Shown here in pieces: positions 1-6,720 of a stretch of 15,174 nucleotides of DNA. The stretch lies in NCBI GenBank assembly GCA_031264895.1, contig JAISDI010000175.1, positions 1 to 15,174 of the forward strand, given 5' to 3'. The notes below the pieces were generated by a model, which saw only the letters and a program-made list of their open reading frames with translations, made no database searches and was not told the DNA's origin. This DNA is from Endomicrobium sp. GTDB lineage: Bacteria; Elusimicrobiota; Endomicrobiia; Endomicrobiales; Endomicrobiaceae. Position 1 is the first letter of the stretch; each line of letters starts with the position of its first letter. The position numbers and the translations under genes were made by a program.

Positions 1-253
1 GGTAGCTATTATTATTTCCGCTCAAAGTAACATTTCTGTAAAAATCAATAGGTCCGTTATAACTAATTGTATTAAGATTTGTGGTATAAGTTATGCTTCC
101 TGTCGTAAAAGTGATTGACGTTTCATGGTTTGTATCTATTTCAGTCTGCAGGTCACTGAAGCTGTTCACGGTAACCCCGTATACATCTACCGATGTAAAA
201 AAAATACAGGAAAGGAAAGCAAGAATGTATTTTATCTTCAGAAATTTAGTCAT
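1..253 (-). CDS. Partial secreted protein, probable beta-helix/autotransporter family (5' end only)
   Basis: Reading leftward from an ATG at 253 there are 84 open codons before the window edge cuts the gene, so the C-terminus is missing. The N-terminus looks like a signal peptide: lysines at residues 3, 6 and 8, then a hydrophobic stretch (YILAFLSCIFF), with probable cleavage near VDVYG/VTV around residue 26. The mature part is rich in Ser, Thr, Asn and Ile with alternating hydrophobic residues (TSITFTTGSITYTT; VTLSGNNNSY), typical of the strands of a beta-helix passenger. The complete autotransporter at 1262-4411 lies upstream in the same orientation with a similar N-terminal plan, so this may be a second surface protein of that class. 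The ribosome binding site is weak (TTGAG about 8 bases upstream). I do not recognise a specific family. Confidence is good that it is a real secreted protein and modest for the autotransporter call. Confidence 0.7.
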   Translation of the reverse strand, partial: MTKFLKIKYILAFLSCIFFTSVDVYGVTVNSFSDLQTEIDTNHETSITFTTGSITYTTNLNTISYNGPIDFYRNVTLSGNNNSY

Positions 254-276
254 TTTTTTTCTCAATTTAAAGTAGT

Positions 277-384
277 TTACTTAAAATAATTTATTTTATT
301 GTGCGTAAAATAAAAAAAAACGGCAATGCGCTGCCGGCTTGTTTTTATACTTTTATTTACATAATGGCTTTTAGGAAAATTCAT
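277..384 (-). CDS. Possible 35-codon leader ORF/small protein
   Basis: A short ORF runs from ATG at 384 to TAA at 277 and stops 23 bases before the ATG of the partial secreted protein. A strong Shine-Dalgarno-like AGAGGGAG lies 8 bases upstream of the ATG, better than that of the gene it precedes. The product is short and basic (MNFPKSHYVNKSIKTSRQRI..., ending NYFK) and I recognise no family. A GC hairpin with a nine-T tract falls within its second half, so it could be an attenuator-type leader peptide, a real small protein, or chance. Only the ribosome binding site and position favour it. Confidence 0.3.
   Translation of the reverse strand: MNFPKSHYVNKSIKTSRQRIAVFFYFTHNKINYFK
311..336 (-). 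terminator. Hairpin plus T9, terminator-like, upstream of the partial secreted gene
   Basis: Read on the minus strand, CGGCA (336-332) pairs with TGCCG (325-321) around a 6-base loop, followed at once by nine T residues (320-312). This has the form of an intrinsic terminator with a short stem. It lies about 60 bases upstream of the ATG of the partial gene, where it could end read-through from the spacer or act as an attenuator. On the plus strand the same hairpin is followed by GCTTGTTTTT, so it could also work weakly in that direction. Confidence 0.5.
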
Positions 385-687
385 TAATAAAACTCCCTCT
401 AATAATAACGGCAATAAAAGTTAATTTTCCCGTATATTTAATTTTATAATATGTAATCTAATAATATTTTATACCTTTTTATGAATATTTTCTATAATTT
501 TTTATTTTCCCTTTTTATTCTTATTTGTTTCTCGGCAAAAGTTTTACTTCTTTTTACAAATATAACACAGCTCCTGATTGCATAGTTTTTGAGAGCAAGG
601 ACGGTATTTTATAATTTTTTGCAGATGATTTATCTCGGATATTCCATTGTAACAAAACAGCTAAACGTTGTCTCTGGATGGCCGCAA

Positions 688-713
688 TGACAACAGTGTG
701 GGGACTGTTGTCA
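688..713. repeat. 10-bp perfect hairpin within the repeat cluster
   Basis: TGACAACAGT at 688-697 and ACTGTTGTCA at 704-713 form a perfect 10-bp inverted repeat around the 6-base loop GTGGGG. It overlaps the end of a type A repeat copy in minus orientation (about 709-741). No gene is next to it and no T-run follows, so it does not look like a terminator. Confidence 0.6.
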
Positions 714-741
714 ATCCCAGAATGTTTTTATCGGGGAACCA
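709..741 (-). repeat. Type A palindromic repeat, degenerate copy
   Basis: Read on the minus strand this gives TGGTTCCCCGATAAAAACAT followed by TCTGGGATTGAC. It matches the type A pattern TGG-AT(C/T)CCCGA-N9-TCGGG(G/A)AT-GACG seen at 1078, 6522 and 6690, with a damaged right arm. It is the only clear copy in inverted orientation. Confidence 0.5.
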
Positions 742-835
742 TGTTGCCGTTTCGCCGTTTGTCGTAACAGACGTATAAAAATAATTGGACAATATTTAGT
801 TTTTTGCTATACCTCGTCATTCTTGGGGTTGATAC

Positions 836-936
836 TCCGTCAGCGCTTTGCGCAATACCCAGTCAGAGCCTTTGGCTAAATCCCCCGTCCGGAGACATTG
901 TCTCCGTCCACCCCCTTTAAAAAAAAGGGGGAATTT
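836..936 (+). repeat. Type B multi-hairpin repeat cluster
   Basis: Successive units are visible. CTCCGTCAGCGCTTTGCGC is followed by AGCC-TTT-GGCT (867-877). Next comes CCCCCGTC with the 7-bp hairpin CGGAGAC-ATT-GTCTCCG (890-906). CCACCCCCTTT then pairs with AAAGGGGG (911-918 with 924-931), followed by AATTTCC. The order of GTC, triplet-loop hairpin, CCACCCC, AT-rich-loop hairpin and AATTT is the same as at 6611-6661, although the arms of the hairpins differ in sequence. A further diverged AATTTCCGATT-like unit continues to about 990. Confidence 0.5.
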
Positions 937-1077
937 CCGATTTTTTGGAATCGGGGAATCTTCGGGTTAAAAAAAAGAGGAGTTTCCGATTTTCCACATT
1001 GGGAATTCACGAAGTTTTAGAAAAGATACAACGTTAAGCTGTTTTGCTATAAAGAAGTTTTTGTTTTACGACGAACA

Positions 1078-1110
1078 TGGATCCCCGATAAAGACACTCG
1101 GGGATGACGA
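1078..1110 (+). repeat. Type A palindromic repeat, intact copy
   Basis: TGG followed by ATCCCCGA (1081-1088), a 9-base loop, TCGGGGAT (1098-1105) and GACGA. The arms are perfectly paired over 8 bp. The 13 bases TTTTACGACGAAC just upstream (1064-1076) also occur at 6660-6672, upstream of the copy at 6690. Confidence 0.6.
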
Positions 1111-1203
1111 CAAATGAAAAAAAGATGGTTTTTAGAAAGCTCTAATGGAATTTCTTGGTTTAATGGGTTGGGTTGATTGAAGACAAACGTTAAGGAAAGA
1201 ATT

Positions 1204-1239
1204 ACAGCCGCCCGCAAGGACTATTTTGCGGGCGGCTGT
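1204..1239 (-). terminator. 14-bp hairpin after the autotransporter gene
   Basis: ACAGCCGCCCGCAA (1204-1217) and its exact complement at 1226-1239 form a perfect, GC-rich 14-bp stem with an 8-base loop, 22 bases beyond the TAA of the autotransporter gene. On the minus strand the stem is followed by AATTCTTTCC, so the T-tract is poor. The stem strength and position support a role as terminator or 3'-end stabiliser. Confidence 0.7.
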
Positions 1240-1261
1240 TAAAGTGGTGGGTTATTGGTTA

Positions 1262-4200
1262 TTATTTTTCATAAAAATCGAAGTATTTTGTTGTAAATTT
1301 GTAATTGACGCCAATGTTTCCGTAAAGGCCTGACTGGGAGCCGGCGAATGTTCCGTTGATGTTGGCGTAAGCGCTCCAGCTTTTTGAAATGTCGTAAAGA
1401 ACTCCGGCGCCTACCGTTACGGAAAAAAAGTCGTTTTCTATGCCTACGATCTCTAAAGGCTGCGACGTATTTTTGAATTCACCTTCAAACTCTCCGCGCT
1501 GGCCGGCAAGAAGGAAATTCAATTTGGCTTGTGCATACCATTTTGCGCGCATGTCGGTTCCGTTATTTATCTGAAAACCCAAATTTGAGTTTAATCTGTT
1601 ATACGAGCCGGAATAAACCGTTAAATCCGCGCTGACAGCGCCGTTTTCCGTAAATTCCTGAGTAGTAACATAAGAATAATCAAGACCCAGCAAAGGCCTT
1701 AAATAAACATTTTCTTTGTAATAATAGTCATACCCTAACTCTGCGGACATATTTATGCTGTAACCGTCAAACTCGGAATTCGTTTTTCTTTGTATGTCGG
1801 CATAACTTATTTTTCTTGAAGCCGAATAGTTCTGCCTTGCGCCTATTAACATAAGTTTGAGATCAAAATTGTTTTCAAAGAAAAATGCGCCGTAACCGCC
1901 AATATTATAACCGCTTATGTCGACCGTGTCGGCATTTTGTTTTGCGTTTGTGTTCGTAAAACCGACGCTTAAACCGAAAATCTGCGCGTCGTCTTTCATC
2001 GTGTCAAAACCTGCCTGAACTCCGGAATTTGAAGCCGTAAAATCTCCGGGGGAATTCTTGTCCCCTTTGTATTTATTGTCCGCAGCGTATCCCTGCGCCC
2101 ATATATTTCTTTTGATGAGGCTGTCGTCGGGAATAAAATAACTTTTTTTCAGTCTTGAAAGAATGCCGTCTTTTGAAATATTTAAAGCCGGAATAGTTAT
2201 CACGTTTGCAAATATGTGTCCGGAAAGGTTGGTGAGCGCTTTTTTCTTGGCTGAAATATCCTGAAGCGTGTCCAGTTTATCTATTATGTCAAATAAATCT
2301 CCCAAAGCTACACCGTAATCTTTATCTAAAGCAAGAGCCGCTTTTTTTTGATTTTCCGTCAATCCATCTATAGCGTTCAGCTGTTCTATGCTTAAAACCA
2401 GATCCACAGACACCCATGAAGCAGGGGCAGCAGAGCTTGGCACAATGCCGTCAAAATACTCAAGATGGGATATCACCCTGTTCATTGTTTTTCCTTCAGA
2501 ATTAGTATTGTCGATACGCATGGCTCCGTATCCTTCCGTAGAATTAAATATATTGTATCTTTTCTCTTCGGCTTCGACTCCGGCAACGCCAATTTTTATC
2601 CATGTTCCTTCCATATGGGCCTTATTTGCGTATATCGTATCTGAAGCATTCGTATTAGTATCTATGTCATAATAGATTTTTGCGCCGGTCAGGGAATTTA
2701 ATTCTCCGGATATTATAAGTTTGTCGTCAAGGCTGTTATTGCGCATATCTAAAACGGTCGTTGTTGCGGTACTTGACTGCGAAGAAGCTCCGTCAAGAGA
2801 AAAGTCGACCGTCTCAAAAACCGCTCCGCTGCCTAAAATCGTTGTTCCGGAAGTTATATGTAGAGTTTCGAAATTGTTGATACCGTTTAAATACAATGTG
2901 CCATAACCGTACTTGTTGACCGTATTGCCGGACGTTCCGGAAGTGTAGGTTATGCCGCCGTCAAAAGTTATGCTTCCGGAAACAGCCGTCAGATTAAGAG
3001 TGGCATTTCCCCCGAGATTTATGTCATTTTTCGTATTGCTTGCAATATTGTTCGTAAACAAAATATTTCTTTCAATCGCGCTGAAATTGCTGATGCCGTC
3101 ATGTATATAGACCGCTCCGCCTTCGCGGCTTGCATTATTGTTTGATATTTCCGCACCGTCGCTTATAGTCAAAGTTCTGGAATAAAAAGCTCCGCCGGAA
3201 GCGCTGCCTGTAAAATTGCTTTCGGCTTTCAGATATCCGTTGAAAATTATGTCGTTTTCTGAATAAAGCGCTCCGCCCGAACCTTCTGTGGAAAAATTTG
3301 AAGATACGTTTACCGTTCCCGAAGAGTTGTTAAAAACTATGTCCCCGCCTGCCCATATTGCGCCGCCCGACGAAGATTCGACTTTGTTTGAGGTTATGTT
3401 TGCCGAACCGGAAAAAGTTACCGTAGAATATGAAAATATTGCGCCGCCTGCATCTCTTGCGCTGTTAGTGCTTAAATTTATTACGGCAGCTGCGCTTGTA
3501 AAACTTATCGAAGATTCGGCATACAGAGCGCCGCCTGAGTGAAAAGTGTTTGTGCTGCTTTCTGTCATGACGCCGTTTCTGCTTATATCCGCTCCGCCGT
3601 CAAAACGTATATCTTTTTCGGAATACACGCCGCCGCCCAAATACATAGCGGCATTGGACGATATATAAATTGTGGCGTTTTCGTCTGTAAAATAAGCGCC
3701 GCCCGGAGCATAAATTCCGCCGCCGCTGCCGGTTTTTGCAATATTGCTGCTTATGCTTGCCCCGCCGTTAAAAGTTACGCTGCCGCTGCTGGAATAAATT
3801 CCGCCGCCGTCCTGTCCGACATAATTGCTGCTTAAGTCCACGCTGCTGCCCGAACTGAAAATAATGTTATCTCTGGAAAAAACCGCGCCGCCGAAACCGT
3901 TTACCGCATAATTCATTGAAAAACGTGAAGAACCGTTAAATGTAACCGTTCCGGACTCGACATAAACCGCGCCGCCGTAAACCGAAGAGCTGCCAAATTC
4001 TATCACAAAATCGCCGTTGAATGTAAAACCTCCTGCGCCTGTCACGGATATTACACCGCCGCCTTCAGTATCCATGCCAGAGTATGAGCCTTTCGTAAAA
4101 GTAAGTTTATCGAGAGTCAAAGTATTTCCGCCGTCAACTGAAAAAAATCTGCCGGAATTACTTGAAATAATAGTTTTCCATGCGTCCGTATCGGACTTCA

Positions 4201-4411
4201 GCGTAATATTGTCTGCGGTAATGCCTTTTGACGAAGTAAAAACAAAACTTCCGGTCATAGTCCCAACGCTTCCGTCGCTGTCATTAAGTTCGCTCCACGC
4301 TACAGGATCGTTTATATTTGTATCAGTAAAAACCTTATCAGAGGCAAAAACAAACGCATTACAGCAAAACATAAAAGAAAAAAACAGAATGAATGATTTG
4401 AAAGATTTCAT
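1262..4411 (-). CDS. Autotransporter with Pmp-like GGA repeats and C-terminal beta-barrel
   Basis: This 1049-residue protein has the three parts of a classical (type Va) autotransporter. Residues 1-23 form a Sec signal peptide ending FVFA/SDK. Residues about 117-435 carry twelve GG[A/G][V/I/L/F][Y/F/W/I]-type repeats spaced 20-35 residues apart, alternating with F-x-G and SSN motifs. This resembles the GGAI/FxxN repeats of chlamydial Pmp proteins and predicts a right-handed beta-helix passenger. A linker from about 684 (LTENQKKAALALD, then LSGHIFAN) matches the segment that precedes many autotransporter barrels. From about 767 (NIWAQGYA) to the end come alternating aromatic strands (GYNIGGYGAFFF, GNIGVNYKF). 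The last residues are FDFYEK, so the barrel does not end exactly in the usual aromatic residue. The passenger is probably surface-exposed, in adhesion or host contact; no catalytic motif is seen. The start has GAGGGA just upstream. A weak promoter may lie in the 88-bp gap to hycI (TTGAAA, 17 bases, TACATT). Confidence 0.9.
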   Translation of the reverse strand: MKSFKSFILFFSFMFCCNAFVFASDKVFTDTNINDPVAWSELNDSDGSVGTMTGSFVFTSSKGITADNITLKSDTDAWKTIISSNSGRFFSVDGGNTLTLDKLTFTKGSYSGMDTEGGGVISVTGAGGFTFNGDFVIEFGSSSVYGGAVYVESGTVTFNGSSRFSMNYAVNGFGGAVFSRDNIIFSSGSSVDLSSNYVGQDGGGIYSSSGSVTFNGGASISSNIAKTGSGGGIYAPGGAYFTDENATIYISSNAAMYLGGGVYSEKDIRFDGGADISRNGVMTESSTNTFHSGGALYAESSISFTSAAAVINLSTNSARDAGGAIFSYSTVTFSGSANITSNKVESSSGGAIWAGGDIVFNNSSGTVNVSSNFSTEGSGGALYSENDIIFNGYLKAESNFTGSASGGAFYSRTLTISDGAEISNNNASREGGAVYIHDGISNFSAIERNILFTNNIASNTKNDINLGGNATLNLTAVSGSITFDGGITYTSGTSGNTVNKYGYGTLYLNGINNFETLHITSGTTILGSGAVFETVDFSLDGASSQSSTATTTVLDMRNNSLDDKLIISGELNSLTGAKIYYDIDTNTNASDTIYANKAHMEGTWIKIGVAGVEAEEKRYNIFNSTEGYGAMRIDNTNSEGKTMNRVISHLEYFDGIVPSSAAPASWVSVDLVLSIEQLNAIDGLTENQKKAALALDKDYGVALGDLFDIIDKLDTLQDISAKKKALTNLSGHIFANVITIPALNISKDGILSRLKKSYFIPDDSLIKRNIWAQGYAADNKYKGDKNSPGDFTASNSGVQAGFDTMKDDAQIFGLSVGFTNTNAKQNADTVDISGYNIGGYGAFFFENNFDLKLMLIGARQNYSASRKISYADIQRKTNSEFDGYSINMSAELGYDYYYKENVYLRPLLGLDYSYVTTQEFTENGAVSADLTVYSGSYNRLNSNLGFQINNGTDMRAKWYAQAKLNFLLAGQRGEFEGEFKNTSQPLEIVGIENDFFSVTVGAGVLYDISKSWSAYANINGTFAGSQSGLYGNIGVNYKFTTKYFDFYEK

Positions 4412-4499
4412 ATTCCCTCGTTTTAAAAATTTTATAAATGTAGTGATATTTTATATAGTTTTCAATATTTTTGCCAGAAGAAAAATCAGACGTGAATTA

Positions 4500-4976
4500 T
4501 CATCGGAGAATCGATTTAAATATAATTTTTGCCAGATCTAACGCCGCTTTTTTTACGGGCGCGCTTACTTCCGCGCCGAATTCAAGAGTTTTGGGCTGAA
4601 TGCCGATAATTAAGGGTTTGCACGGATTATCCATAGAAATGTAATTTATAAAAATGTTAATAGGCATCATATGCGTTGAAAAGGCCGCGCCTTGTATGTC
4701 TTCCGGAGAAATTACGTTTATTTCGCCCGCGTTTAAACCGCTGTCCGCCGCGTCGCATATTATCAGATGGCTCGGAGCAAAACGCCTGATTTCCCCCGTA
4801 AGATTTTCAGGGGCTGTATGGCCTATCAGAACTTTAAAATTTTCAGGGAGAGTTTTTTTTAAAAGTTCGTTTGCAGCGATTATTCCGGCGGCGTCGTCGC
4901 CTCTGAGTTCTGAACCTATGGCCAAAAATATTATTTTTTCGGCGTCTTTAAGAAAATTTTTTATAATTTTTTCCAT
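4500..4976 (-). CDS. hycI: HycI-type [NiFe]-hydrogenase maturation endopeptidase
   Basis: This cytosolic protease of the HycI/HybD (M52) family removes the C-terminal tail of a hydrogenase large subunit once nickel has been inserted. The 158 residues contain the family landmarks: GSELRGDDAAG at 21-31 with the nickel-sensing acidic residue, a second conserved Asp in CDAADSG (D75), and a His in STHMMP (H102). The length is normal. It is the last gene of the hydrogenase locus, 46 bases after the NuoI-like gene, so its natural substrate is probably the large subunit at 6773-8002. No good Shine-Dalgarno precedes the ATG at 4976 (AT-rich ...CTGTATAAAAATG), suggesting low or coupled translation. No hyp accessory genes are in the window. 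No clear terminator is visible in the 88 bp before the autotransporter gene. Confidence 0.9.
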   Translation of the reverse strand: MEKIIKNFLKDAEKIIFLAIGSELRGDDAAGIIAANELLKKTLPENFKVLIGHTAPENLTGEIRRFAPSHLIICDAADSGLNAGEINVISPEDIQGAAFSTHMMPINIFINYISMDNPCKPLIIGIQPKTLEFGAEVSAPVKKAALDLAKIIFKSILR

Positions 4977-5022
4977 TTTTATACAGGCGGCATAATTTAT
5001 TTTTATGAAGATTTTACGGGTG

Positions 5023-5496
5023 TTAAAGTTTCTTTTTTGAATTCTGCGGCGCGGATGCCGCAGGTGCAGTTATTACGGCTTCATTTTTTGCGGTTTGTAT
5101 TTCCTGCTGTTTAATGGGTTCTACGCTTTCGGTTTTTGGGGCAAGATCTTCTAGTTTAACTGTTAACTTTGATTTGTCTATTTGGGCAAGTTCAAAATTA
5201 TCCGTGGTATGAAGCGCTTTTTTAGGGCATGATAAAACACACTGGGAACAAAAAATGCAGTTTGCCAAAGAAAGCACGCAGCTGAAAACTTTGTCCGCTA
5301 TTTTATTTATTTTTATAGCGCTGGCCGGACAGTTTCTTACGCACATTCCGCAGCCTATACATTTACCCTGTTCAAAAGATATCATTCCCGCGACATTGTC
5401 GTGTATAGGACGCCTTTTTTTAGGGTATTCCGAAGTTGCCGGTTTTTTAAAAAGAGAAGCCAATGCTTCAAAAAGTACTTTTCCTAATTTTTTCAT
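5023..5496 (-). CDS. NuoI/EchF-like 2x[4Fe-4S] ferredoxin-type subunit of the group 4 hydrogenase
   Basis: Electron-transfer subunit of the hydrophilic arm. It carries two classical CxxCxxCxxxCP motifs, at C46-C49-C52-C56 and C80-C83-C86-C90, each binding a [4Fe-4S] cluster. These would pass electrons between an outside donor, presumably ferredoxin, and the NuoB-like small subunit. The first 30 residues are basic and amphipathic, as in NuoI members that dock on NuoH. After about residue 100 there is an unusual tail of about 55 residues rich in Lys, Glu, Gln, Ala and Pro (APAASAPQNSKKKL at the end), without cysteines and probably disordered. The start codon overlaps the stop of the NuoH-like gene (ATGA), so translation is probably coupled. 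In family terms this could equally be named EchF, MbhN or HyfH; the electron partner is inferred. Confidence 0.92.
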   Translation of the reverse strand: MKKLGKVLFEALASLFKKPATSEYPKKRRPIHDNVAGMISFEQGKCIGCGMCVRNCPASAIKINKIADKVFSCVLSLANCIFCSQCVLSCPKKALHTTDNFELAQIDKSKLTVKLEDLAPKTESVEPIKQQEIQTAKNEAVITAPAASAPQNSKKKL

Positions 5497-6431
5497 TGTG
5501 TAACAGCCTTTATAATTATATTAACCGTAAGCTGAAGCAAAGCAAGCGGAGCAAGATATTTCCAGCAGAATTTTACCATCTGATCCATTCTTATTCTTGC
5601 AAATATCGTCCTTATAACCGTAAGCAAAGCTATGATAAAAGCAATTTTTAACAGATAAATAAGCATACCTAAAATAAACCCGCAGTGATAACCGAAAGGC
5701 ATAAAAACTGCGGCAAGCATTGTTGATACCGCTATAGCCTGCATGTTCATGGCAAGTTTAAAATACGCATACAAAGGGCCGGTATATTCCGTAAATGTGC
5801 CTGCGACTATTTCAGTTTCCGCTTCGGGAATATCAAAAGGAACTTTTTCAAGTTTGCCCTGCACAGCTATCAATGCTACGACAAAACCTATAATGTTGAC
5901 TAAAAATAAAAACCCGTGTCCCGAATAAAAATTTATGACTTTTGAAAATGTCCATGAACTTGCAAGTATTCCCGGCGCCAAAACCGCCATAAGAAGCGGC
6001 ACTTCATAAGAAAACAGCTGCGTTAAAACCCTCATTGAACCTATAAGCGAATAAAGAGACCTTGAATACCAGCCGCCCAAAAAGTAAGTAAGCGTAGGTA
6101 TTGTCATGATATAAATCACGGCGACTATATCTCCGCGGAAAGTAAACAGAGTGTCCGGCTTCCATACAGGAACAAATAAAAATGCGGTAACCGCAGCGGC
6201 GCAGGCAACCAAAGGCAGAATTCTAAAAATTTTTCTGTCGGCATGTTCCGGAATTATAAGTTCTTTTGCCAGCAGTTTTATAAGGTCGGCAAAAGGCTGG
6301 AACCAAGGCGGCCCGATTCTGTTTTGCATTCTGGCGTAAAGTTTTCTGTCCATATATTCGGCGGCAAGCGCCAAAATGAACAGAAATAAAAATCCCGGAA
6401 AAATAAAAATTGAAAATAAAGATGAAATCAT
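5493..6431 (-). CDS. NuoH/HycD/EchB-like membrane anchor subunit of the group 4 hydrogenase
   Basis: This integral membrane protein links the hydrophilic arm to the ion-pumping arm. The 312 residues form about eight hydrophobic segments, normal for the family. The NuoH signatures are clear: RMQNRIGPP (34-42) followed by FADLIKLLAKE, and an acidic loop EKVPFDIPEAETEIVAG followed by FTEYTGPLYAYFKLA, which in complex I lines the quinone-cavity entrance and the start of the proton path. In hydrogenases the same loop contacts the NiFe subunits. The ATG at 6431 has AGGA six bases upstream. It is separated from the upstream large-subunit gene by 341 bp of repeats, the only large break in the locus. 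A lone TATAAT-like box on the minus strand (6506-6501) is a possible local promoter, but no good -35 box accompanies it. Confidence 0.94.
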   Translation of the reverse strand: MISSLFSIFIFPGFLFLFILALAAEYMDRKLYARMQNRIGPPWFQPFADLIKLLAKELIIPEHADRKIFRILPLVACAAAVTAFLFVPVWKPDTLFTFRGDIVAVIYIMTIPTLTYFLGGWYSRSLYSLIGSMRVLTQLFSYEVPLLMAVLAPGILASSWTFSKVINFYSGHGFLFLVNIIGFVVALIAVQGKLEKVPFDIPEAETEIVAGTFTEYTGPLYAYFKLAMNMQAIAVSTMLAAVFMPFGYHCGFILGMLIYLLKIAFIIALLTVIRTIFARIRMDQMVKFCWKYLAPLALLQLTVNIIIKAVTQ

Positions 6432-6521
6432 TTGTTATCCTAGGCCTTTATAGGGCGCTTGTGCACAGCGAATTGAACGGCAAGTCCTTGCGGACGACTA
6501 ATTATAACGACAAAGACAAAA

Positions 6522-6553
6522 TGGATTCCCGATAAAAACCTTCGGGAATGACG
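6522..6553 (+). repeat. Type A palindromic repeat, intact copy
   Basis: TGG, ATTCCCGA (6525-6532), a 9-base loop, TCGGGAAT (6542-6549), GACG. Compared with the copy at 1078, the third arm position is T instead of C and its partner is A instead of G, so pairing is preserved by a double change. Confidence 0.6.
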
Positions 6554-6565
6554 GCGACGACAAAA

Positions 6566-6605
6566 ACGGCTAACGACGAACTACAACGGCTAACGACAAA
6601 CGGCA
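6566..6605 (+). repeat. Short 20-bp-period direct repeat
   Basis: ACGGCTAACGAC occurs at 6566-6577 and again at 6586-6597, with related ACGGCAAC following at 6602. The surrounding bases are a drift of ACG/AAC/GGC triplets. This is low-complexity sequence joining the palindromic repeats; no function is evident. Confidence 0.45.
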
Positions 6606-6610
6606 ACAAA

Positions 6611-6661
6611 GACTCCCCCGTCAGCGCTTTGCGCTGCCACCCCTTCATAGAAGGGGAATTT
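6611..6661 (+). repeat. Type B double-hairpin repeat
   Basis: GACTCCCCCGT is followed by the hairpin CAGCGC-TTT-GCGCTG (6622-6636), then CCA and the hairpin CCCCTTC-ATA-GAAGGGG (6640-6656), then AATTTTT. The same order of parts is seen at 881-936 with different arm sequences. In the plus direction the second hairpin plus the T-run resembles an intrinsic terminator, but no plus-strand gene is present. In the minus-strand hydrogenase mRNA it would simply be a double hairpin between cistrons. Confidence 0.55.
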
Positions 6662-6689
6662 TTACGACGAACGGCGAAAAGGCAAAAAG

Positions 6690-6720
6690 TGGATCCCGAT
6701 TACGACGCTCGGGAATGACG
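6690..6720 (+). repeat. Type A palindromic repeat, one arm shortened
   Basis: TGG, ATCCCGA (6693-6699), a 9-base loop, TCGGGAAT (6709-6716), GACG. The left arm lacks one T relative to the copy at 6522, leaving a CCCGA/TCGGG core. It begins 17 bases after TTTTACGACGAAC (6660-6672), a motif shared with the flank of the 1078 copy. Confidence 0.55.

Larger units (their letters stand above)
653..1046. repeat. Segment bounded by 23-bp imperfect inverted repeats (MITE-like)
   Basis: The segment begins with 653-675 and ends with 1024-1046. The right end, reverse-complemented, matches the left at 21 of 23 bases; the differences are at repeat positions 11 and 20. The core CAAAACAGCT plus AACGTTGT is shared. 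The interior, about 350 bp, encodes no protein and consists of smaller palindromes. This is the architecture of a non-autonomous miniature element or of a nested cluster of repeats. No clear target-site duplication is visible at the outer edges. Confidence 0.45.
254..1261. other. Repeat-rich spacer without a confident gene (about 1 kb)
   Basis: No ORF in either strand resembles a protein. The left half (to about 600) is very AT-rich and holds the possible leader ORF and the hairpin/T9. The middle (653-1046) is bounded by 23-bp imperfect inverted repeats and filled with short palindromes. A further palindromic repeat lies at 1078-1110, and the hairpin following the autotransporter gene at 1204-1239. 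Base composition changes abruptly from AT-rich to mixed GC-palindromic near 660, as expected if repeats inserted into an older spacer. Confidence 0.7.

Noticed and set aside
653..1110. CRISPR array
   Set aside because: The repeats are palindromes of varied spacing and orientation with no regular direct repeat-spacer period and no cas genes.
4017..4541. Plus-strand ORF of 174 codons, and other plus-strand ORFs opposite the hydrogenase and autotransporter genes
   Set aside because: They lie opposite clear minus-strand genes, have no ribosome binding sites or recognisable domains, and their composition is that of the antisense of membrane or Gly/Ser-rich proteins.
6611..6661. Intrinsic terminator ending the hydrogenase transcript
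   Set aside because: The T-run follows the hairpin only on the plus strand, whereas the operon is transcribed on the minus strand; the same structure recurs in the spacer near 900 without a gene, so it fits a dispersed repeat better.
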